Positions 44,739-54,039 of a stretch of DNA of 64,000 nt are shown here, in pieces. This DNA is from Sabellastarte sp. h YS-2021 (taxonomy: Eukaryota > Annelida > Polychaeta > Sabellida > Sabellidae): the NCBI GenBank assembly GCA_964017235.1, contig OZ024931.1, positions 122,213,530 to 122,277,529 of the forward strand, given 5' to 3'. A model generated the notes under the pieces. It searched no databases and had not been told where the DNA came from. It saw only the letters and a list, made by a program, of their open reading frames with translations. The translations under genes were made by a program, and so were the position numbers. Each line of letters opens with the position of its first letter. Within the stretch, counting starts at the first letter, position 1.

Positions 44739-46800
44739 ACAATACTTAGATGATTTGAGCAAATTGCTCAACAAGCATGCACCATTGGTTACTCGCACTT
44801 TTACTAAGCAAGCTACTGGTTGGCTATCTGACACCTACAGGCTGGCAAAAACCATCAGGCGACAGCTGGAACGAATCTGGCGTAAAGATAAATCTGCCTA
44901 TAATCGAGCTAGACTTCGAAGACAGATTGGTCGCTGCAATTCACTGGTCAACAAAGATAAGGCAAATTACTTCAGAAACCTGGTCAAAGAAAATACCAAT
45001 GACTCCAAGAAGCTATGGCAGGTCTTGCGTTCCGCACTGCACTCTAGTCCTGAAGCAGTACTCCCTTCTCATGAATCTAAGAAAGGTCTTGCTGACCGGT
45101 TTGTCACTTTCTTCAGTGACAAAATAGATAAAATCAGAAACTCATTTACCTCTAGTGACTCATTCACTCTGCCTCCTCCACCTGATGTACCCAATTTCAG
45201 CTGCTTTAAACAAGTTTCTCAAGAGGAAATTAGAAAAATTATCATGAAGTCACCCACTAAATCTTGTTTGTTAGACCCATGGCCTACATTTCTTGTTAAG
45301 GAATGTATTGATATTTTACTGCCCTCTATCACCAGGCTTGTTAACTGCTCGTTGTCAGAAGGTGTTGTACCTGATGAATTCAAGAAGGCTATTGTAACCC
45401 CATTGATTAAAAAGTCATCACTACCACCCAATGACTTAAAAAACTACAGACCTGTTTCTGGGTTGGGCTTCATATCCAAACTGGTTGAACGTGTTGTTGC
45501 TTCTCAGTTGAATGACCATGTTAGTTTGAACGGACTGGAGAATGTCAGGCAATCTGCCTACAAACTAGGTCACTCAACTGAATCTGCATTGCTTTCAATT
45601 AAGAATGATGTTCATTTGGCTTTTGCTAAAGGTGAGGCTACTGCTGTCGTTCTCTTGGATCAATCAGCAGCGTTTGATACTATTGATCATGATACGCTAC
45701 TTAATTCTCTTAGCTCCTGGTTTGGTGTGAGCGGGGTTGTCCTCGATTGGTTTAAGTCTTATCTCTCAGACCGTTTTCAGTGCATTAAGATTGGGTCAAT
45801 TTTATCTGATGCCAAAAAGTTATTGTATGGTGTGCCTCAAGGCTCTGTCCTGGGGCCAATCCTTTTTTCACTCTATACTACTCCACTGAGTAAAGTCATA
45901 CAGAATCATCCTGGTATTAGTTTCCAGTTCTACGCTGATGACACACAATTGTATGTACACCTCACACATAAAAATGTTGCCTCGGCCCTTGATAAGCTGT
46001 CACACTGCCTTGAAGACATAAAGAGATGGCTCTCTACAAATAAGCTCAAACTAAATCCAGATAAGACCGAATTCATTGTGTTTGGCTCAAAGTCTCAGCG
46101 CGAAAAACTTAATCAGTCCTTCCCGGTCAACATACTTGGTAATCTCATATCACCAACAGATGCAGTTAGGAACCTTGGTGTCTGGTTTGATTCTGATTTC
46201 TCATTCTCTTGCCATGTTAGGAAGGTCTGCAAGGCTTGTTTTGCTCATGTCCGGGATCTTAAGCGACTCCGAGGACATCTGACACATGAAGCTACTCTTA
46301 TGGCTGCCAATGCTCTGGTCGGAAGTCGACTAGATTACTGTAACTCTCTGTTCAGAGGTCTCTCAGCTCTAGATCTGCGCAAACTTCAATGTGTTCAGAA
46401 TAGCCTGGCCAGAATTGTTGCCAACACCACCAAGTACTCACACATCACTCCAGTTAGAAAAGCACTACATTGGTTGCCAATTAAGTACCGTTCTATCTTT
46501 AAGACTGCCATGTTGGTATATAAGTTCCTACACAGTGGTAACCCCAAATACTTTGAACCCATCCTCATTCCCAGACATAGTGCATATAACACTCGTCGAA
46601 GTCAATCTGATGGCATATTTCTTGAGGTTCCCCACTTTGGTTCAATTTTCAAGTCTCGAAAACATTTTGGACTCAGTTTTGCGTATGACGCACCTATGAT
46701 TTGGAATGACCTTCCTGATGAGGTCCGCTCTGCAAACTCACTTGCCTCTTTCAGGTCAAAGTTGAAGTCATACCTCTTTGGAAAAGCATACCCACCCTAA
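44716..46800 (+). CDS. LINE reverse transcriptase frame
   Basis: 694 codons, overlapping the endonuclease frame by 23 bases. The linker has GLCEQYLDDLSKLLNKHAPL, as in L2/CR1 elements. Reverse-transcriptase motifs: A, LLDQSAAFDTIDHD (D315, D321); B, GVPQGSVLGP (372-381); C, YADD (406-409); D, NKLKLNPDKTEFIVFG. The C-terminal blocks LHWLPIKYRSIF, APMIWNDLPDEVRS and FRSKLKSYLF are the family's usual end. All catalytic aspartates are present. The ATG at 44716 is only the first in the frame and need not be a real start. Confidence 0.93.
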   Translation: MIVSGLCEQYLDDLSKLLNKHAPLVTRTFTKQATGWLSDTYRLAKTIRRQLERIWRKDKSAYNRARLRRQIGRCNSLVNKDKANYFRNLVKENTNDSKKLWQVLRSALHSSPEAVLPSHESKKGLADRFVTFFSDKIDKIRNSFTSSDSFTLPPPPDVPNFSCFKQVSQEEIRKIIMKSPTKSCLLDPWPTFLVKECIDILLPSITRLVNCSLSEGVVPDEFKKAIVTPLIKKSSLPPNDLKNYRPVSGLGFISKLVERVVASQLNDHVSLNGLENVRQSAYKLGHSTESALLSIKNDVHLAFAKGEATAVVLLDQSAAFDTIDHDTLLNSLSSWFGVSGVVLDWFKSYLSDRFQCIKIGSILSDAKKLLYGVPQGSVLGPILFSLYTTPLSKVIQNHPGISFQFYADDTQLYVHLTHKNVASALDKLSHCLEDIKRWLSTNKLKLNPDKTEFIVFGSKSQREKLNQSFPVNILGNLISPTDAVRNLGVWFDSDFSFSCHVRKVCKACFAHVRDLKRLRGHLTHEATLMAANALVGSRLDYCNSLFRGLSALDLRKLQCVQNSLARIVANTTKYSHITPVRKALHWLPIKYRSIFKTAMLVYKFLHSGNPKYFEPILIPRHSAYNTRRSQSDGIFLEVPHFGSIFKSRKHFGLSFAYDAPMIWNDLPDEVRSANSLASFRSKLKSYLFGKAYPP

Positions 46801-46960
46801 ATTTCCAATCTCCTTTCTGCTTTCTCCGCGGTGCTGACCCCTGCAATGTCTCTGGTTTTTGAATATTGAACAATGTTTTTGTGTGATGCGCCTTAGAGTC
46901 TGTCTTTTGACGGAGATTAAGCGCTATAAAAGTGCTATTAGAATTAGAATTAGAATTAGA

Positions 46961-49184
46961 ATTCACCTACTTTTGGGAGAGCTTTCACTTGGTGAAGTTT
47001 GAGACCCATAGCTAATTACTCACCTACTCAAAATGAGTAAATGCGAATTATCTCTAAAAGTATTGCAGATAGCCAATTTTTCTCAAATAACTCATTCACC
47101 TACTTTTGGGAGAGCTTTCACTTGGTGAAGTTTCAGACCCATAGCTCATTATTCACCTACTCAAAATGAGTAAATGTGAATTATCTCTAAAAGTATTGCA
47201 GATAGCCAATTTTTCTCAAATAACCCATTCACCTACTTTTGGGAGAGCTTTCACTCTGTGAAGTTTCAGACCCATAGCTATTTATTCACCTACTCAAAAT
47301 GAGTAAATGCTAATTATCTGTAAAAGTATTGCGGATACCCAATTTTTATCAAATACTCATTCATCTACTTGTGGGAGAGCTTTCATATGGTGAAGTTTCA
47401 GACCCATAGCTAATTACTCACCTACTCAAAATGAGTAAATGCGAATTATCTCTAAAAGTATTGCAGATAGCCAATTTTTCTCAAATAAATCATTCACCTA
47501 CTTTTGGGAGAGCTTTCACTTGGTGAAGTTTCAGACCCATAGCTAATTACTCACCTACTCAAAATGAGTAAATGCTAATTATCTCTAAAAGTATTGCAGA
47601 CAGCCAATTTTTCTCAAATAACTCATTCACCTACTTTTGGGAGAGCTTTCACTTGGTGAAGTTTGAGACCCATAGCTAATTACTCACCTACTCAAAATGA
47701 GTAAATGCGAATTATCTCTAAAAGTATTGCAGATAGCCAATTTCTCTCAAATAACTCATTCACCTACTTTTGGGAGAGCTTTCACTCTGTGAAGTTTCAG
47801 ACCCATAGCTAATTACTCACCTACTCAAAATGAGTAAATGTGTATTATCTCTAAAAGTATTGCAGATAGCCAATTTTTCTCAAATAACTCATTCACCTAC
47901 TTTTGGCACAGCTTCACTTGGTGAAGTTTCAGACCCATACTAATTACTCACCTACTGAAAATGAGTAAATGTGAATTATCTCTAAAAGTATTGCAGATAG
48001 CCAATTTTTCTCAAATAACTCATTCACCTACTTTTGGGAGAGCTCTCACTTGGTGAAGTTTCAGACCCATAGCTAATTACTCACCTACTCAAAATGAGTA
48101 AATGCGAATTATCTCTAAAAGTATTGCAGATAGCCAATTTTTCTCAAATAACTCATTCACCTACTTTTGGGAGAGCTTTCACTCTGTGAAGTTTCAGACC
48201 CATAGCTAATTACTCACCTCAAAATGAGTAAATGCGAATTATCTCTAAAAGTATTGCAGATAGCCAATTTTTCTCAAATTAATCATTCACCTACTTTTGG
48301 GAGAGCTTTCACTTGGTGAAGTTTCAGACCCATAGCTAATTACTCACCTACTCAAAATGAGTAAATGCGAATTATCTCTAAAAGTATTGCAGATAGCCAA
48401 TTTTTCTCAAATAACTCATTCACCTACTTTTGGGAGAGCTTTCACTCTGTGAAGTTTCAGACCCATAGCTAATTACTCACCTACTCAAAATGAGTAAATG
48501 TGAATTATCTCTAAAAGTATTGCAGATAGCCAATTTTTCTCAAATTAATCATTCACCTACTTTTGGGAGAGCTTTCACTTGGTGAAGTTTCAGACCCATA
48601 GCTAATTACTCACCTACTCAAAATGAGTAAATGCGAATTATCTCTAAAAGTATTGCAGATAGCCAATTTTTCTCAAATAACTCATTCACCTACTTTTGGG
48701 AGAGCTTTCACTTGGTGAAGTTTCAGACCCATAGCTAATTACTCACCTACTCAAAATGAGTAAATGCGAATTATCTCTAAAAGTATTGCAGATAGCCAAT
48801 TTTTCTCAAATAACTCATTCACCTACTTTTGGGAGAGCTTTTCACTTGGTGAAGTTTCACACCCATAGCTAATTACTCACCTACTCAAAATGAGTAAATG
48901 CGAATTATCTCTAAAAGTATTGCAGATAGCCAATTTTTCTCAAATAACTCATTCACCTACTTTTGGGAGAGCTTTCACTTGGTGAAGTTTCAGACCCATA
49001 GCTAATTACTCACCTACTCAAAATGAGTAAATGCGAATTATCTCTAAAAGTATTGCAGATAGCCAATTTTTCTCAAATAACTCATTCACCTACTTTTGGC
49101 AGAGCTTTCACTTGGTGAAGTTTCAGACCCATAGCTCATTATTCACCTACTCAAAATGAGTAAATGTGAATTATCTCTTAATAG
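46961..49184. repeat. 133-bp tandem array in copy 2, right of the LINE
   Basis: About 16.7 units continuing the array broken by the LINE. It is more varied than copy 1 (GTTTGAGACC at 46997 and 47661; TTTCACACCC at 48857), with small deletions at 47350 and 48218. Confidence 0.95.
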
Positions 49185-49683
49185 TAGGGATGGGTCGGTA
49201 GGTCCGGTATCTCGGTGTCGAGAGCATTTTACTGAAATACCGTGATGAGATTTTACAACCGCCACTTCGCTTGTCAGCACATATAATGGAAGGAAGAGTA
49301 AAAATATCAGAAACATACCCAATATCTGAAGAAATTATAAGCTTTTATCTCATATTTTCGTCCATTTACAGACTTTTATAGTGCACTAAGCGATACGTTG
49401 AGCAGAACTGCCATGTTTTGGTTACGACACTTTATAACCTCAATTTCGCTTGTCAACTCATAAAAATAAAGGAAAACTTAAAATATTGGAAAGAAACCAG
49501 AAATATGAAGACATTATACATTTTTATCACATATTTTGTGCATTTATGAGCTTTTATTGCGATGTCGTTGAGGAAACGTCCATGTTTTTTTGGGGGTGAA
49601 CTAAAACGCGGAGTCCCGAATTCGGTACGGTTTTGCATTGGCGACATCCCGATCTACATATTTTTCATACCGACCCATCCCTA
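49185..49683. mobile_element. 499-bp non-autonomous hAT element
   Basis: The ends TAGGGATGGGTCGGTA and its inverted copy are flanked by an exact 8-bp duplication CTTAATAG (49177-49184, 49684-49691). The empty site is visible in copy 1 at 38158 (TCTCTTAATAGTATTGC). No ORF; two internal similar blocks (TTTATCACATATTTT, TTTATCTCATATTTT). Confidence 0.95.
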
Positions 49684-49744
49684 CTTAATAGTATTGCAGA
49701 TAGCCAATTTTTCTCAAATAACTCATTCACCTACTTTTGGAAGA

Positions 49745-50259
49745 GCTTTCACACACGAAAATGAAAAATTGTGAATATCTCGGAAAAGCTATTTCTTCTG
49801 CTTTAATGCTCGGCGGGAGATACACACCGCGGCAGTGGTCTTGACAAAAGTTTTGTCTCTCCAAAAATGGTGGCCATTTTTAATTTTCAAAGTTTTTGCA
49901 AAACACAAAAATGCTTATATCTCGAAAACCGTGCTATATGGAGCGAAATCAACAAAATTTTGGACCTGCTGGGTATCTCTGCAGAGTAGCCATGCCAATT
50001 TTCAAAATATTTTTGTCTCACCAAATATAGCGGACATTTTTAATTTTTTTATTTTTTTGCAAAACACAAAAATGCTTATATCTTGAAAACCGTGCTAGAT
50101 AGAGCAGACTGCGCTGACTTTGGTTGCCACAACAGTATAAGGCTAGAAACGAAGCATTTTCTTAATACTTTAGCACTCACCTTTATAGCCTTTTCAGGAC
50201 GCTTTGTTTTTGCTATGCAAAAACATTATCTTTTTTTTTTGCGAGCGATCCTCTAGTTT
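49745..50259 (+). mobile_element. 3' module of composite element copy 2
   Basis: Near-identical to 38225-38736. It contains AATGCTCGGCGGGAGATAC, one and a half diverged 169-bp-type units, GACTGCGCTGACTTTGG and GGACGCTTTG, with the hairpin GTTTTTGC/GCAAAAAC. It ends at CTCTAG followed by TTT, after which the two copies no longer match. Confidence 0.8.
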
Positions 50260-50930
50260 CAGTTGATAATCACATACTTAAAATTCTCAATTCTTTTTGT
50301 ATTTGAGTACCCCTTTTATATAGATTGTTTCTTTACCATTTATGCTGTAGCACTCCATCTCTTTGTAGTCCCAACCCACATCCCCCACCCGGATTCCCCC
50401 CACCCACCTCTGGGACCTCCAGCTATATTGAGTGACACTAAATAAACAAAGGTATTTAATGATATCAGATGAGAAACAAAGAACTCAATGGGGTTGCAGA
50501 TCTTGTGTAATAGTGAGAGAGGTGTGGAGAAGGGGAGAGGGGTGGGGGTGGGAGGTGGTGGGCTTCATTCCATATAACACAAAGGGGAGTCAGAACTGAG
50601 ATTGTGTCACATATTTAGGTTGCATATATATGGACCACATATATAGGTATAGAGGAAATGAATAACTGAAAACAATTTGCAAATTCTAAAAATAATATAA
50701 TAAAATAATAATATAAATAATTTTTTTTTAAATAATATTTTATTTGTAAACAAATATAGAAACAGATATGCGCTTTTGGGATTATGAATTTTAGAATGGA
50801 CATTGAATCATCAATCATTTAAATACTTTGAAAATAGGTTTAGAGTTATCATTGCAGGAAGATTGAAAATATAATTTGAGTTATGTATTCGGCGTCTGGG
50901 GATACACCATCTTCCTTGGGAAGATATAAA
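50260..50930 (+). mobile_element. ATCCCCAGACG-family element, right part
   Basis: Ends with GGCGTCTGGGGATA (50891-50904), an inverted copy of the family's 5' terminus at 39246. A hairpin ATCTTCC-TT-GGGAAGAT and ATAAA follow. The preceding 600 bp is AT-rich with a purine-rich stretch (GAGAGGGGTGGGGGTGG) at about 50520-50560. Confidence 0.55.
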
Positions 50931-51061
50931 CAGAGTAGATTGATGTGCAGAAGTTCATATAATAATGGGTAATTATGTTTTAAAAAATTCCCGATCAAAA
51001 CCTGTGGCGTGAGTGATGACCTGTCTGGGGATATGTTGGCGCCGAGTTGGCCCAATCTAGT

Positions 51062-51265
51062 TTTATTTGATACACCCAGCTAACAGTAATTCACGCAAGA
51101 ATTCGGGTATTCTCACGAGATTTCCATGCTTTATGTCTAATTTTTAACTCGTCTTCTGCATATTGTGTCACAGGCAAAACAGTCGAAACAACTACTGACC
51201 AAAGAAATTCATCTATTGTCGGAAGAGACAAAATATATATTTCTTCAAAGAAAAGAGAAGAAATG
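51062..51265 (+). pseudogene. Exon-like segment, copy 3
   Basis: 51174-51256 follows a good acceptor (tcacag) and reads AKQSKQLLTKEIHLLSEETK, then YIFLQRKE. About 100 bases before it (AGCTAACAGTAATTCACG, GGTATTCTCACGAGATTTCC) match the sequence before copy 2 at 39036. The donor position is AGAAG instead of GTGAG. The duplicated block is therefore about 200 bp. Confidence 0.45.
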
Positions 51266-51818
51266 CAATTTATTTATTTATTTATTTGATGAATCCAGAT
51301 AATAGTAAAATAAATAAATTAAAATTAAAAAAAAAACACCCAATAGCACCCAGCCATTAAGCCATTAAGATGTGGTTTAAAAGTGAAATTTAAAAAAAAA
51401 TAAAAGACAAATAAAAACAGCATTAAATAGTTTATTTATTTGAACTTTTAGTTTAGCATCTATTTCTTATAATTTAAATAAAGAAGATTTTATGCAGTCC
51501 CAAATTGGAACTAAATATTTCAAAATATCTTGACGCAAAACATGTCTCACATTTTTTCACAGTTGTCTCGCCTTTTCAAGTGAAGGGAGACAGTCTGTCT
51601 CGCATTCATTTTTGACGAGAGCGAACGCTGTATGTGACATCTAATAGTATTCTTGTTATATGATGTTTGCAGGGACTTTGTGGAAACCTTCACTGATTGA
51701 CTGATCGTTATTCTTTACCGCTAAACTGGTAAATTGTCCATTGTCCTTTACTTCATTTCATAAATCTGTTCAGCATAATGTTAAACTATGCATTCCAGCT
51801 TATTATTTTTTTTTTCAG
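51266..51818 (+). other. OGDH intron 2, right end
   Basis: Contains (TTTA)n-like stretches. At 51564-51600 there is a TGTCTCGCC ... GGGAGACA hairpin-like word, probably one end of another small element. No coding. Confidence 0.45.
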
Positions 51819-51888
51819 TCTTGGGATGCTTATTTCCGTAGTGCCTCACAAGGGGCTCCTCCAGGTGCAGCATATACATCACCTCCAG
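51819..51888 (+). CDS. OGDH: OGDH coding exon 2
   Basis: 70 bases after a strong T-rich acceptor, encoding SWDAYFRSASQGAPPGAAYT and SPPG. Human OGDH has [20 protein letters not shown] at this position. Phase 0 to phase 1; donor gtatac. Confidence 0.95.
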
Positions 51889-52089
51889 GTATACAAATTT
51901 TACAATTGGTGCGAGTCAAAAATCAAAATACTGTCTGAATAATTATTTTTGTAAAATTTTAGATTTAGAGTTTTAAAGAGAGCAAACCTTATGTGCTGTG
52001 TGATATTGGTCTGGGTGAAAGTTTGTGTAAATATTTAATACAACTGCTTATTATATTTGTGATTGCAGTAATTTGATTTTTCAATTTTT

Positions 52090-53551
52090 ACTCCACAGCC
52101 TTTAAGGGCTGTACGGGTATTGTTTTAACCCCTGGTGTCCTGAAGGGCGAGTGGGGTGGAAAATGTTTGTCCAGGCTGTATCTCAAAAACTGTAAGGGTT
52201 ATTAAGTTGATATGTGGTAGGGACATTGGTTGGGGGTGTAGGTGTGCATGTCATGTTGTGATCTTGATTTGACCTTGCCGTAGTGACCTTGACTTTGAAA
52301 ATCTTATCCGAGATATACCTCAGCAACCGTAAGTTGTAAGAAGTTGATACTGGTAGAGACATTGGTTGGGGTTGTAGGTGTGCAATGTCATGGTGTGACC
52401 TGTATTTGACCTTTGAGTCTTTGACCTTGTCGTAGTGACCTTGACCTTTTAAAATATTTTCTGGGCTATATCAAGGAAACCATAAGGTGTAGGAAGTTGA
52501 TACTTGGTAGGAACATTAGTTAGGGGTTATAGGTGTGCAGCATCATGGTCTGACCTTGAGTTAACGTTTGACCTTGCCGTAGTGACATTGACCGTTAAAA
52601 CCTTGTTCAGGCTATTTCTCGGTTTCCGTAATATGTAGAAGGTGACACTTGGTAAGGACATCTGTTAGGGGGTGTAGGTGTGTGACATCTTGGTGTGACC
52701 TTGATTTGACCTTGACCTTGCTGTAATGACCTTTACCTTAAAAATCTTGTCAGGGCTATATCTTGGAAACCAAAAGGTACAAGAAGTTGATACTTAGTAG
52801 GGACATTGGTTGGGGGTGTATCTGTGGAATATCATGGTGTGACCTTGATTTGACATTTGACCTTGATGTAGTGAGCTTGACCTTTAAAATCTTATCCAGG
52901 CTATGTCTCAGAAACCGTAAGGTATAGGAAGTTGACACTTGACAGGGACATTGGTTAAGGATGTAGGTGCCCAATGTGATAATTTGGCCTTGGTTTGACC
53001 TTTGACGGTGTCACAGTAACTTTGATCGTTAAAATCTTGTCTGGGCCTTATCTGGGTAACTGTAAAGTATAGGAAGTTTATACATGGTAGGGACAGTAGT
53101 TAGGTGGTGTAGGTGCATCATCATGGGGTAACCTTTGACCTTGGTTCTGCCAAAGTGTGTTCACCAGCCATTTATGAGACATATGTCTCTTATGACAAAG
53201 ATATATGGATTGCTGCCAATGATTATTATGTGAACTTTTGCTTAATTGTGCTACTTCCATTGACAGCTATACATTAATAAATATTACAGCTTCACAATTT
53301 TAGTTCACTGATTAATTCCTTGATCTTGTTATTGAATGATCTTGTTGTAATACTTTAACTTGAGTTACTTGACATGCATTTTTTCTTTCTCACAGATAAT
53401 TTTTGTCTACTTAAATATTATTTAGACCTTCATGTAACTTACACTGCTCTGAAAGTATCCCAATCTTTATACTCTTTCACTACTTCTATGTCTCATGGTG
53501 TTAAAAACTATTTCTCTGGGCCGTGGGACACGGGCATCTCCGGTGCTATTT
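52090..53551 (+). mobile_element. Helentron-like tandem-repeat element (ACCCCACAGCC family), second copy
   Basis: The 5' end ACTCCACAGCCTTTAAGGGC and 3' end GGCCGTGGGACACGGGCATC, then TCCGGTGCTATTT, match 27055-28037. The body has about seven units of roughly 146 bp (TAGGAAGTTGATACTTGGTA and GTGTGACCTTGATTTGACC types). It lies in OGDH intron 3. More diverged than the first copy. Confidence 0.75.
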
Positions 53552-53923
53552 AAAAATTAAATTGAAGAAATTGTAAGAACGGTCCTGGTAGTATTTAAGG
53601 AATAGTCAACCATCTTAGTGAGAAAAAAAACCGTTGAAGATGTTTTCTAGTGACAACCTATAATTATATAAATAATGTTTGTTTACAGGAACTAACCTGC
53701 TGTGTTATTTGTATACTGCTGTGATTTTGTCAATGTATGTCATAAAGTTTGAACTTTGAAGTAAGCTTGTCATATGTCGTTGGATTAGTCTTGACTAACT
53801 TTCTGCACATTAAACCCACCCCTTCATCATTCAGAATGTGAAAAGTGACATTAAAGTGATTAGATTTTGACGTCTTTACCATTTAAGTTTCAAGTTAGTA
53901 CTATCTGTTTCTATACTTTTCAG

Positions 53924-54039
53924 GTGTTTCTGTAGGTGTTTCTGCACCTGTTCCTGTAAGTTTACCACAAGGTGGCCTGGTAGACACCAAGGTGATTGAT
54001 GATCACTTGGCAGTACAGGCCATCATAAGATCCTATCAG
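53924..54039 (+). CDS. OGDH: OGDH coding exon 3
   Basis: 116 bases, encoding VSVGVSAPVPVSLPQGGLVD then TKVIDDHLAVQAIIRSYQ. The second part matches human KLVEDHLAVQSLIRAYQ; the first is the variable linker. Acceptor tttcag, donor gtatac, ending in phase 0. Confidence 0.95.

Larger units (their letters stand above)
43677..46960 (+). mobile_element. LINE of the L2/CR1 group, almost whole
   Basis: 3284 bp flanked by ATTCAC (43671-43676 and 46961-46966), which is uninterrupted in neighbouring satellite units. A 51-base leader, an endonuclease frame and a reverse-transcriptase frame follow. A short 3' UTR holds GAGATTAAGCGCTATAAAA and a tail of four ATTAGA units. The same 3' end occurs at 3557, 23036 and, weakly, 27563. 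There is one frameshift between the two frames and no other break seen, so the insertion is young. Confidence 0.95.
41590..50259 (+). mobile_element. Giant composite Helentron-like element, copy 2, with LINE and hAT insertions
   Basis: Same order as copy 1: identical 5' hairpin and about 400 bp of near-identical leader (the GC-rich run is shorter), a 169-bp array (41985-42795, five units), a 133-bp array (42795-49745) and the 3' module (49745-50259). Without the LINE (3284 bp) and the hAT element (499 bp) it would be about 4.9 kb, because it has fewer repeat units than copy 1. It lies inside the ATCCCCAGACG-family element. Confidence 0.7.
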
